Of a stretch of DNA of 64,000 nucleotides, positions 1-7,649 are shown piece by piece (position 1 is the stretch's first letter; every line of letters starts with the position of its first letter). Location of the stretch: positions 434,001 through 498,000 of the forward strand of contig NZ_QXFJ01000030.1 of the NCBI RefSeq assembly GCF_003584165.1. Reading direction: 5' to 3'. The position numbers and the translations under genes were made by a program. Under the pieces are notes generated by a model that did no database searches, was not told the DNA's origin, and saw only the letters and a list, made by a program, of their open reading frames with translations. Source of the DNA: Flagellimonas aequoris. GTDB lineage: Bacteria; Bacteroidota; Bacteroidia; Flavobacteriales; Flavobacteriaceae.

Positions 1-162
1 GGCGAGCAACTGAAATATCCATTCCGTATTTGAAATCTTAAAATAGAATCCTGCGACGGTCATGATAACAGCAATACAAAACTGGATCTGTATGCTGCTT
101 TCGGTACGCAACAGCAGGAACATGCCCTTTAGGGCATATCCCACACCGCGAATTCTATTCAT
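1..162 (-). CDS. dgkA: Diacylglycerol kinase family protein (partial, N-terminal part)
   Basis: The open frame starts with ATG at 162 and runs off the left edge, so only about 54 residues are seen. The N-terminus shows the pattern of small membrane diacylglycerol/undecaprenol kinases: a basic amphipathic start with ALKGMFLLLRTESSIQIQ, followed by a hydrophobic membrane segment. The family phosphorylates a lipid alcohol at the inner membrane, usually undecaprenol in bacteria with short forms. It begins 13 nt after the tpx stop on the same strand, and a tpx-dgkA pair is common in Flavobacteriia, so the two are probably cotranscribed. The C-terminal catalytic part is outside the window. Confidence 0.75.
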   Translation of the reverse strand, partial: MNRIRGVGYALKGMFLLLRTESSIQIQFCIAVIMTVAGFYFKISNTEWIFQLLA

Positions 163-175
163 GAAGAGAGATTCC

Positions 176-682
176 TTAGGCATTCTTCAGTGCGTCGAGT
201 GCTGCTTGGTAATTGGGTTCGTCTGCAGTTTCGGCCACTTGTTCCGTATACACGACTTTTCCATTTTTGTCCAGCACCACTACGCAGCGGGACAACAAAT
301 TTTTGAATACGCTATCGGAAAATGTCAAACCGTAATCGTTACCGAATTTCCCTGTTTTGAAATCCGACAACATGACCACATTTTCAATCCCTTCGGCGCC
401 ACAAAATCTTTTTTGTGCAAAGGGAAGGTCTTTGGAAATACAAAGCACCTTGGTGTTTTCCAATTCGGATGCATCTTTGTTGAAATGACGAACCGATTGG
501 GCACAAGTTCCCGTATCGACACTCGGGAAAATGTTCAAAACCAGTTTTTGTCCTTTAAAATCCGCTAGGGAAGCTTCGGATAGGTCTAATTTTGTCAAGG
601 TGAAATCAGGTGCTATTGAACCAATTTCAGGGAGATTCCCAATAGTATTGGCGGGACTTCCGCCCAATGTGATTGAAGCCAT
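176..682 (-). CDS. tpx: Thiol peroxidase Tpx (atypical 2-Cys peroxiredoxin)
   Basis: A protein of 168 residues, the usual Tpx length. The peroxidatic cysteine is C60 in SVDTGTC and the resolving cysteine is C94 in KRFCGAEG, spaced as in E. coli Tpx (61/95). The thioredoxin-fold core motif APDFTLT lies near residue 24. The enzyme reduces hydrogen peroxide and alkyl hydroperoxides in the cytoplasm, with thioredoxin as reductant. No signal peptide is present. It is followed on the same strand by dgkA after 13 nt. Confidence 0.95.
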   Translation of the reverse strand: MASITLGGSPANTIGNLPEIGSIAPDFTLTKLDLSEASLADFKGQKLVLNIFPSVDTGTCAQSVRHFNKDASELENTKVLCISKDLPFAQKRFCGAEGIENVVMLSDFKTGKFGNDYGLTFSDSVFKNLLSRCVVVLDKNGKVVYTEQVAETADEPNYQAALDALKNA

Positions 683-782
683 TATAAAAGATTTTTATTT
701 TGGTGTGAAGGTAAAAAGATTAATGCTGAAAGGGGCAACCCCTTCGCATGATTTTAGAAAAAATTAAAGAATGAAAGCCTTG

Positions 783-2270
783 TTACGAAACGCTGGTCGT
801 AAGCTGCTTGATCTTTATTTTGAAAGCCGCGAACAATAGGGTCATGATGGGGCTCAACCAATTGAAAACGGCAAAAATGCCATATTCCGCAACGCTGACA
901 CCCAAAACCCCACTGTGATAAGCGCCACAAGTGTTCCAGGGCACCAAAACCGATGTCACGGTACCGGAATCTTCCAAAGAACGGCTAAGGTTCTCAGGGG
1001 CCAATCCACGTTCCTTATATGCTTTGGAAAACATTTTACCAGGAACCACAATGGCCAAATATTGGTCGGATGCCGTAACATTGAGGGCCAAACAGCTTCC
1101 AACGGTGCTCGCAAACAGGCCAAAAGTAGTCTTGGCCATTTTTAACAAGGATTCGGTGATGCGTTCCAAGGCCCCGATACCGTCCATGATGCCTCCAAAA
1201 ACCATGGCGCACACAATGAGCCAAATGGTCCCTAGCATTCCTGACATGCCTCCTGAAGAAAATAGGTCGTTCAACGCGGGGTCATCCGTGGCAATATTGG
1301 TATCAACGGTGATGGCATTCAAAATGCCTTTATAAGCGGTTTCGAAAGTCAATTGGGTACTTCCGCCAATCTGGGCCACAATACCCGGTTGAAAGATAAG
1401 AGCAAAAAGTCCACCCAAGAGTGTACCGATCAACAAGGCCATCAAAGGAGGAGCCTTTTTCACAATCAAGATGATTACGGCGATAGGTACCAAAAACAGC
1501 CATCCATTAATGTTGAAGGTTTTGCTGATGTTCGTTAAAATGGAACCGGTATCCGCAACCCCAGAAGTATCAATGGTAAAGCCCATGATGATGAAGAATA
1601 CCAAGGTAATGATGATGGTAGGGGTAGTGGTCAAGGTCATATAGCGAATGTGGGAGAACAAATCCCCTCCGGCCATGGCAGGGGCCAAATTGGTGGTGTC
1701 GCTCAAGGGAGACATCTTGTCTCCAAAATAAGCTCCGGAAAGCACGGCTCCAGCCGTCATTCCTAAAGGAATACCCAAGGCATCCCCAATACCCACCAAG
1801 GCAATACCTACCGTGGCAGAAGTGGTCCAACTACTTCCTGTGGCCACCGAAATAATGGAACAAATGATCACACAGGCCGCTAAAAATATGGTTGGGTTCA
1901 AAATCTGAAGTCCGTAATAGATCATGGCAGGAATGATACCACTCACCAACCAAGTTCCGGAAAGTGCTCCAACCATGAGAAGGATAAGCAGGGCTCCCGT
2001 GGTGGACCGCACATTTTCGGCGACTTCGTCGATCATTTGTTGATAGGAGACCTTGTTAAAGAAACCGACAATGGCCGCTACAGCACCTCCCATTAATAGG
2101 ATAAACTGATTGGAGCCACTCAGGGCATCATCCCCAAAGACAAAAACATTGTAAGCCAACATGCCCACCAAGGCAAATACGGGGATGAGCGCTTCGGTAA
2201 TGCTTAGATTCTTGTTCTCAACAATATGTTCGTCTTCCCTAAAATGTGGTTTTTCCTCTGGATTAGCCAT
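783..2270 (-). CDS. nhaC: Na+/H+ antiporter, NhaC family
   Basis: A polytopic membrane protein of 495 residues with about 11-12 hydrophobic segments. Two NhaC-family signatures are visible: the GSSWTTSATVGIALVG stretch around residues 145-160 and the AYFGDKMSPLSDTTNLAPA stretch around residues 180-200, the latter with conserved acidic and polar residues in a membrane loop. NhaC proteins exchange cytoplasmic Na+ for external H+, which suits a marine bacterium. The N-terminal 25 residues are charged and cytoplasmic. The next gene upstream on this strand (2341-3561) ends 70 nt away, so cotranscription is possible but not shown. Confidence 0.9.
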   Translation of the reverse strand: MANPEEKPHFREDEHIVENKNLSITEALIPVFALVGMLAYNVFVFGDDALSGSNQFILLMGGAVAAIVGFFNKVSYQQMIDEVAENVRSTTGALLILLMVGALSGTWLVSGIIPAMIYYGLQILNPTIFLAACVIICSIISVATGSSWTTSATVGIALVGIGDALGIPLGMTAGAVLSGAYFGDKMSPLSDTTNLAPAMAGGDLFSHIRYMTLTTTPTIIITLVFFIIMGFTIDTSGVADTGSILTNISKTFNINGWLFLVPIAVIILIVKKAPPLMALLIGTLLGGLFALIFQPGIVAQIGGSTQLTFETAYKGILNAITVDTNIATDDPALNDLFSSGGMSGMLGTIWLIVCAMVFGGIMDGIGALERITESLLKMAKTTFGLFASTVGSCLALNVTASDQYLAIVVPGKMFSKAYKERGLAPENLSRSLEDSGTVTSVLVPWNTCGAYHSGVLGVSVAEYGIFAVFNWLSPIMTLLFAAFKIKIKQLTTSVS

Positions 2271-2340
2271 GTGGTCTGAGTTTGTTAAGAGGTAATATTA
2301 CAACTTTGCCCCTTGTTCTGCAAACGGGATCGTGATACGA

Positions 2341-3561
2341 TTACACCAAAGCGGTATCTGGCGAAAGGATTCCCAAAGTTTCCATACAGTTGCGCATGGA
2401 AAGATAGGTTTTGTGGATATCGTTGTCCAGGCCGATAGAAAAACGGATAAGTCCTTGGGAAAGACCCAATTGCTTTTGTTCTTCTTCGGGGATTTCCGAA
2501 GAGGTAGATGTTCCCGAAGCACTGAAAAGTGTTTTATAAAAACCCAGACTTACCGCTAAATACCCCAGTTTTTCTTTTTGCATGAGTTCCATCAAGGCAT
2601 TGGCTTGGTCCAACGAGCCAACATCCAGCGTCAACATGCCGCCAAAGCCGTATTCGTGGTTCATTTGTGTTTTCATCAATTCATGGCCGGGATGACTTTC
2701 CAGTCCGGGGTACACCACTTTTAAACCGTCCCTTTCGAATTGTTTCGCCAAATAGTGGGCATTTTCACTGTGTTTTTTGATGCGGATATGTAGGGTACGC
2801 ATATTTTTTAGGATGGATGCCGCCCGAAGACTGTCCAAAGTACTTCCAAACAACATACCTGCACCATTATTCACATCCTTTAGGCCAAGACAAAAATCTT
2901 TTGTGCCGCATACGGCCCCGGCCACACAGTCGCTGCTTCCATTGATGAACTTGGTAAGACTGTGCACCACAATATCCGCACCCAACTGGGCCGCGCCAAT
3001 GTTCAAAGGGGAAAAGGTATTATCCACTACCAAGGGGATGTTATGTTTTTTGGCCAATTTGGACAGGGAAGCAATGTCGGCCACTTCCAACAACGGATTA
3101 CTGATGGCTTCACAATAGATCATTTTGGTTTTTGGAGTGATGGCGTTGGCAACGACATCCAAATCCGTAATGTCCAAAAATGAGGTGGTTATGTTGAACT
3201 TTTTCAAGAAATTCTTCAAGAAGGCATAAGTACCCCCGTATATGGTTCTGCTGCATACAATATGGTCTCCGCTATCACACAATTGCATGATCACGGCGCT
3301 GATAGCGCCCATGCCACTGGCAAATACATTGGCAGACTCGGTGCCTTCCAATTGGGCCATGGCCTCTCCCAAATATAGATTGGAAGGGGAGGAGTGCCTG
3401 CTGTACAGGTAGCATCCTTCTGTATTTCCCTCAAAGGTGTCGAACATCGTCTTCGCGGTCAAGAAGGTATAGGTGGATGAATCTGATATGGAAGGATTTA
3501 CCCCGCCAAATTCACCAAAATATTGTAGGTCTTGAATACGTTCTGCAGCTTTATAGTCCAT
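2341..3561 (-). CDS. PLP-dependent trans-sulfuration enzyme (methionine gamma-lyase / cystathionine synthase-lyase type)
   Basis: A protein of 406 residues of the Cys/Met-metabolism PLP family. Visible motifs are the phosphate-binding YSRHSSPSN, the FASGMGAI loop, the cofactor Asp in VVDNTFSP and the Schiff-base lysine in VHSLTKFINGSSD. The family acts on sulfur amino acids by gamma- or beta-elimination or replacement. It is divergent from an Lrp/AsnC regulator, an arrangement typical of catabolic methionine gamma-lyases. However, the segment equivalent to the gamma-lyase cysteine (CTFAFL type) reads GGTYAFL, so the Cys is absent. The exact substrate therefore stays open between methionine, cystathionine and O-acylhomoserine. 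Confidence 0.8.
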   Translation of the reverse strand: MDYKAAERIQDLQYFGEFGGVNPSISDSSTYTFLTAKTMFDTFEGNTEGCYLYSRHSSPSNLYLGEAMAQLEGTESANVFASGMGAISAVIMQLCDSGDHIVCSRTIYGGTYAFLKNFLKKFNITTSFLDITDLDVVANAITPKTKMIYCEAISNPLLEVADIASLSKLAKKHNIPLVVDNTFSPLNIGAAQLGADIVVHSLTKFINGSSDCVAGAVCGTKDFCLGLKDVNNGAGMLFGSTLDSLRAASILKNMRTLHIRIKKHSENAHYLAKQFERDGLKVVYPGLESHPGHELMKTQMNHEYGFGGMLTLDVGSLDQANALMELMQKEKLGYLAVSLGFYKTLFSASGTSTSSEIPEEEQKQLGLSQGLIRFSIGLDNDIHKTYLSMRNCMETLGILSPDTALV

Positions 3562-3577
3562 GATATACGATTTTTTG

Positions 3578-3608
3578 TAAATCTATTCAGATATAGAGTA
3601 AAAGTCAA
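3578..3608 (-). promoter_or_regulatory. Candidate Bacteroidota promoter for the trans-sulfuration gene
   Basis: On the minus strand a TTG (-33 element, 3606-3608) is separated by exactly 20 nt from TAGATTTA (3578-3585), a 7/8 match to the Bacteroidota -7 consensus TAnnTTTG. The start codon at 3561 lies 16 nt downstream of the -7 box, which would give a very short leader. The assignment rests only on pattern and spacing. Confidence 0.4.
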
Positions 3609-3654
3609 TTATTAATCCTCTTTATAGGAAATAGAACTATTATTTTATAAATAA

Positions 3655-3669
3655 TAGAATATTGTTCTA
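3655..3669. promoter_or_regulatory. Near-consensus Lrp binding site
   Basis: The 15-mer TAGAATATTGTTCTA is a TAGAA/TTCTA inverted repeat. It matches the E. coli Lrp consensus YAGHAWATTWTDCTR at 14 of 15 positions, differing only at position 10 (G for W). It lies in the divergent region between lrp and the trans-sulfuration gene and overlaps the first two bases of the lrp -7 box. A further half-site TAGAA lies at 3632-3636, and a perfect 8-bp AT-rich palindrome occupies 3637-3644 and 3650-3657. Binding here would block lrp transcription. Confidence 0.6.
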
Positions 3670-3675
3670 ATTTTG
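3668..3675 (+). promoter_or_regulatory. Candidate -7 promoter box of the lrp gene
   Basis: TAATTTTG is a full match to the Bacteroidota -7 consensus TAnnTTTG. It lies 33 nt before the chosen lrp start at 3709. No good -33 box is present; the T-rich stretch at 3643-3646 is at the right distance. Its position makes the earlier in-frame start at 3673 unlikely, since that codon lies inside the box. Confidence 0.45.
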
Positions 3676-3708
3676 ATGTTATATATTGGTTTCAATAGAA
3701 AAATCTTC

Positions 3709-4170
3709 ATGATGGAATTGGATGCTTTGGACAAACAATTGGTGGCTTTGCTGCAGGAGGACTGCAAAAAGACCACAAAACAATATGCAGATGCACTGCA
3801 ATTATCCAAAACCGCAGTGTACGAACGGATTCGTCGCTTGGAGAGAACCGGTGTCATTACCGGTTATGTTGCGCTGTTGGACAAGTCCAAGGTCAATCGG
3901 GACTTTACCGTGTTGTGCCATATTCGATTGGTACAGCATACCAAGGAGAACGTTTTACGCTTTGAACGCGAGATTCTAAAGCTGGAAGAAGTGTCGGAAT
4001 GTTTCCACGTGGGTGGTGATTACGACTATATTCTGAAAATCAATGTGGAGGACATGAAGAGTTATCGCGAGTTCATGATCACCAAACTCACGGCCATCAA
4101 TAATATTGGTAACACCCAGAGTTCCTTTGTGATCAATGAAGTGAAAAACACTCCTTCCGTTCATATTTAA
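3709..4170 (+). CDS. Lrp/AsnC family transcriptional regulator
   Basis: A protein of 153 residues, the usual Lrp/AsnC length. The N-terminal part (about residues 2-60) is an AsnC-type helix-turn-helix starting ELDALDKQLVALL, with a recognition helix around SKTAVYERIRRLE. The C-terminal part is the RAM ligand-binding and oligomerization domain, with the motif VGGDYDYILKI near residue 105. An in-frame start at 3673 would add 12 untypical residues and lies in the -7 box, so 3709 is preferred (3712 is equally possible). It is divergent from the PLP sulfur enzyme, which it probably controls in response to an amino acid such as methionine. The near-consensus Lrp box upstream also suggests autoregulation. 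Confidence 0.88.
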   Translation: MMELDALDKQLVALLQEDCKKTTKQYADALQLSKTAVYERIRRLERTGVITGYVALLDKSKVNRDFTVLCHIRLVQHTKENVLRFEREILKLEEVSECFHVGGDYDYILKINVEDMKSYREFMITKLTAINNIGNTQSSFVINEVKNTPSVHI

Positions 4171-4313
4171 CAGGGGATTATGTATTTGTCATATCAGCGA
4201 AATTGATGTATTTCAGAATCAATTGATGGGACGATCCCGAAAAACATTCGTATTTTTACAACTGTTTTTTATGAACAGATCAGTTACAAAAATATCCTTA
4301 CAAATCATTCAAT

Positions 4314-5717
4314 ATGAATCAATATGATGTAGCTATCATCGGCTCCGGACCTGGAGGCTATGTAGCGGCCATTCGATGTGCCCAATTGGGAATGAAAACT
4401 GCGATAATCGAAAAATACGCCACTTTGGGCGGAACATGTCTCAACGTGGGTTGTATTCCATCCAAAGCCCTTTTGGACTCATCCCACCATTACGAGGATG
4501 CCGTAAAACATTTTGAGGAGCACGGAATCGATATTCCTGGTGAGATCAAGGTGAATTTGGCACAAATGATTGCCCGCAAACAAGGAGTGGTGGATCAGAC
4601 CACCAAGGGTATCGACTTTTTGATGGACAAGAACAAAATCGATGTATATCATGGCGTTGGTAGCTTTAAAGATGCCACGCACATCAACATAGCCAAAGAG
4701 GACGGGCAAGAGACCATTGAGGCGAAGCACATCATCATTGCCACGGGATCAAAACCATCTACCCTTCCTTTTATTAAAATTGATAAGGAACGGATCATCA
4801 CTTCTACGGAGGCCTTGAAACTAAAAGAAGTACCCAAGCACCTGATCGTAATCGGGGGCGGGGTCATTGGTCTGGAGTTGGGCCAGGTGTACAAACGCCT
4901 TGGTGCCGAAGTTACGGTGGTTGAATACATGGACCGTATCATTCCCGGAATGGACGGTGCGCTTTCCAAAGAGCTTACCAAGGTGATGAAGAAGCAAAAG
5001 GTGCAGTTCAACCTTTCGCACAAAGTGAAATCAGTGGAGCGTAAAGGAGATGAGGTCATCGTAAAAGCTGATGATAAAAAAGGCAATGAAGTGACCATGA
5101 CCGGTGATTATTGCTTGGTTTGTGTGGGAAGAAGACCTTACACGGATGGATTGAACCTTGAAGCGGCCGGTGTAAAAATGGACGACAGGGGTAGAGTGGA
5201 AGTGAACGCTCACTTGCAGACCAACGTTTCCAACATTTACGCTATTGGTGATGTAATCAAAGGTGCCATGTTGGCTCATAAAGCGGAAGAAGAAGGAACC
5301 TTGGTCGCCGAACTGTTGGCAGGTCAAAAACCACATATCGATTATAACCTGATTCCTGGAGTGGTCTATACTTGGCCGGAAGTTGCCGCCGTGGGTAAAA
5401 CCGAAGAGCAATTGAAGGAAGAAGGAGTAGAGTACAAAGTGGGTCAATTCCCTATGCGTGCCTTGGGTAGATCCCGGGCCAGTATGGATTTGGATGGCTT
5501 CGTGAAAATCTTGGCGGACAAAAAGACCGATGAAGTATTGGGAGTCCACATGATCGGTGCTCGTTGTGCGGATTTGATCACTGAAGGTGTTACCGCCATG
5601 GAGTTTAGGGCTTCAGCCGAGGATATTTCACGGATGAGCCATGCCCACCCAACGTTTGCAGAAGCTGTAAAAGAAGCAGCATTGGCAGCAACGGATGATA
5701 GGGCGTTGCATATCTAA
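4314..5717 (+). CDS. lpdA: Dihydrolipoyl dehydrogenase (E3)
   Basis: A protein of 467 residues. It has the N-terminal FAD-binding GSGPGGY motif, the redox-active disulfide in GGTCLNVGCIPSKALL (about residues 41-56), the NAD-binding GGGVIGLELG near residue 180, the second FAD motif YAIGDV, and the C-terminal catalytic HAHPTFAEA with its His-Glu dyad. It reoxidizes dihydrolipoamide of the 2-oxo acid dehydrogenase and glycine cleavage complexes and passes electrons to NAD+. It is monocistronic here, ending in a strong terminator. It could serve the fused E1 encoded at 57930-60341, although E2 is not in the window. Confidence 0.96.
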   Translation: MNQYDVAIIGSGPGGYVAAIRCAQLGMKTAIIEKYATLGGTCLNVGCIPSKALLDSSHHYEDAVKHFEEHGIDIPGEIKVNLAQMIARKQGVVDQTTKGIDFLMDKNKIDVYHGVGSFKDATHINIAKEDGQETIEAKHIIIATGSKPSTLPFIKIDKERIITSTEALKLKEVPKHLIVIGGGVIGLELGQVYKRLGAEVTVVEYMDRIIPGMDGALSKELTKVMKKQKVQFNLSHKVKSVERKGDEVIVKADDKKGNEVTMTGDYCLVCVGRRPYTDGLNLEAAGVKMDDRGRVEVNAHLQTNVSNIYAIGDVIKGAMLAHKAEEEGTLVAELLAGQKPHIDYNLIPGVVYTWPEVAAVGKTEEQLKEEGVEYKVGQFPMRALGRSRASMDLDGFVKILADKKTDEVLGVHMIGARCADLITEGVTAMEFRASAEDISRMSHAHPTFAEAVKEAALAATDDRALHI

Positions 5718-5742
5718 GATTTAAAAGAAATGAAATAATACG

Positions 5743-5775
5743 AAGCATTCAGTTTTCGGACTGGATGCTTTTTTT
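5743..5775 (+). terminator. Rho-independent terminator after lpdA
   Basis: Stem AAGCATTCAGT (5743-5753) pairs with ACTGGATGCTT (5760-5770) with one G-U pair across a 6-nt loop, followed by TTTTT. It lies between lpdA and the convergent acyltransferase gene. Confidence 0.8.
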
Positions 5776-5782
5776 GTGGAAT

Positions 5783-6979
5783 CTATCCGCGGACGGTACG
5801 CAAAAACCTTCTCAATACAAGCCTTCCCCTGATGGAAAGTTCGCGGATAACAGGGACGGAGGCTTCCTTGAAATCCATGAGTTGGGATACTGCAGTAGCA
5901 AACCCCAAACTGATCTGTGATTTGATTTTTGCTTCGTATTGGTTGTATTTCAATGCCAAAAAGGTACAGACCGTCATAAAGGCCAATGCTCCAGGGATAG
6001 CCACCTGAGGGGCCAGGGAATGGTTAAAGAAACGGTAAAGGCCCAAACCTGTGAAACTTCCATACAGGATGATAAAGTGGATCACGTAGATGGAAAGGGT
6101 ACTGGCGCCAATATTCAAAACGGTTTTGTTGGTCATGAATTGGCGAAGTACCATAAACACCGCAAATACGATGAATACGTTCCCTAAACGAATGAAGAGA
6201 TAATTGTTGGCCAAAATCATTTTGAACAATTCCAATCCTGTTGCATTGTAAAGGCCATCGAACATTCTGGAGGATTGGTAGATCAACAGATAACCTACTG
6301 TTATTGCTATGGAGATGGCGGCAGGAAACAAATATTTGGATTCCCTATATCTTGTGAACAAAACCGAGATAAAGGCTCCTAAGGCCGTATACCCAAACCA
6401 AGGAATGATGGTGAACACCGATCCATTGGCTTTGGTGAAATAGTTGGCGACCAAATCAGGTAAGAACGAGAACGTCCATTGTTTATAGATGGGCTCAAAA
6501 AGAAAAAGCAATAGGGTAATCCCTATCAGTACCGACGAAAAAACATACTTTTTTTTGTTGATAGTGAGCAGATATACACCAATGACGCCCAATATGGAAA
6601 GGCCGATGCAATGGAGCACATCAACTAAATAAAAGGAATTGTACAATTGCCCTTTGAACAAACCAAAAAGGTTCAATCGGAGCAAATACCCAATGAGCAA
6701 TAGTTGTAAACCACGGCGCACACCTTTGGCAACCCTAGGGTTGTCCATGCCTTTTTGGGGTACCCTGATGAGCAAAAAAGTAAAAATAAAACCGGAAACG
6801 GTAAAGAAGACCGGAGCGGTTATTCCCCTGAAATACAGCCAAATATTGTATACGGGATTTGTAGTATCCCTAAAAATAGGGTCAAGTAGTCCATCGATGA
6901 AATGCCCTTGCAGCATCATCAAAATGGCCCATGCGCGCATGGCATCAATAAAAAATAACCTGTTGTTCTTGGCTGTCAT
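5783..6979 (-). CDS. Membrane acyltransferase, heparan-alpha-glucosaminide N-acetyltransferase (DUF1624)-like
   Basis: About 398 residues with some 10 membrane helices. The start of the conserved part, RLFFIDAMRAWAILMMLQGH, matches the first helix of the HGSNAT/DUF1624-type acyltransferases, including the conserved Asp and the His at the membrane face. Such proteins move acyl groups from cytoplasmic acyl-CoA to sugars or other acceptors across the membrane; the acceptor here is unknown. The frame stays open to a start at 7039, which adds 20 polar residues. I prefer ATG at 6979, just ahead of the conserved region. It is convergent with lpdA and divergent from the FMN reductase gene. Confidence 0.7.
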   Translation of the reverse strand: MTAKNNRLFFIDAMRAWAILMMLQGHFIDGLLDPIFRDTTNPVYNIWLYFRGITAPVFFTVSGFIFTFLLIRVPQKGMDNPRVAKGVRRGLQLLLIGYLLRLNLFGLFKGQLYNSFYLVDVLHCIGLSILGVIGVYLLTINKKKYVFSSVLIGITLLLFLFEPIYKQWTFSFLPDLVANYFTKANGSVFTIIPWFGYTALGAFISVLFTRYRESKYLFPAAISIAITVGYLLIYQSSRMFDGLYNATGLELFKMILANNYLFIRLGNVFIVFAVFMVLRQFMTNKTVLNIGASTLSIYVIHFIILYGSFTGLGLYRFFNHSLAPQVAIPGALAFMTVCTFLALKYNQYEAKIKSQISLGFATAVSQLMDFKEASVPVIRELSIRGRLVLRRFLRTVRG

Positions 6980-7109
6980 TCGGTCAACTGTTACCCTATA
7001 TACTTGTTTAGCAGTAGGTTTGGATGCTTCGCGGGTCAAAAATATGCAAAATACTCGCTTCTGATCCGCAATTGGGGTATTTTAGCGAAACAATCAACGA
7101 TTTTCGGGT

Positions 7110-7643
7110 ATGGCTGCAATATTGGCATTTGCTGGAAGCAATTCTTCCACTTCTATTAATTTTAGATTGGTAAAACTTACCATTTCCTTGGTGCAAGAAC
7201 ATGAGGTTCAGGTATTAAACATGGCCAATTACCCTTTTCCCATGTTCAGTGAGGACTTGGAAAAACAAAAAGGATATTCCAATGCATTGGTAGAATTGAA
7301 GAACGATATCCAAAAATGTGAAGGCCTGATTCTGTCCGTCAATGAACACAATGGGAATCCCTCGGCGTATTTTAAAAATGTATTGGATTGGTTGTCTCGC
7401 TTGGATCGGAATTTTTTGGAAGGCACCAAGGTTTTACTCATGTCCACCTCCGGAGGAAAAAGAGGTGCCAAAGGTTCACTGACCGTGATTGAAAATCTAT
7501 TGCCACGTTTCGGCGGGGAAGTGATCACGACTTTTTCACTACCTTCTTTTTATGAGAATTTTTCAGATGATGGTATTTTGGATGCCACTTTAAAATCTGA
7601 ACACCAAGCCGCATTGGAGACTTTTTTGGAATCCTTAAAATAG
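7110..7643 (+). CDS. NADPH-dependent FMN reductase family protein
   Basis: A protein of 177 residues with a flavodoxin-like fold. The N-terminal GSNSSTSIN phosphate-binding loop for FMN is at residues 9-17. The family PExN-type loop appears as SVNEHNGNPSAYFKNVLDWL around residues 76-95, and a glycine-rich STSGGKRG follows near residue 112. Such proteins reduce flavins, quinones or azo compounds with NADPH in the cytoplasm. It is the first gene of a run with pabB, tilS and dsbD; pabB starts only 6 nt after its stop, so the two are coupled. Confidence 0.85.
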   Translation: MAAILAFAGSNSSTSINFRLVKLTISLVQEHEVQVLNMANYPFPMFSEDLEKQKGYSNALVELKNDIQKCEGLILSVNEHNGNPSAYFKNVLDWLSRLDRNFLEGTKVLLMSTSGGKRGAKGSLTVIENLLPRFGGEVITTFSLPSFYENFSDDGILDATLKSEHQAALETFLESLK

Positions 7644-7649
7644 CTCGCC

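Noticed and set aside
3673..3708. Upstream in-frame start for the Lrp regulator
   Set aside because: The codon lies inside the -7 box and adds 12 residues that are not typical of the family.
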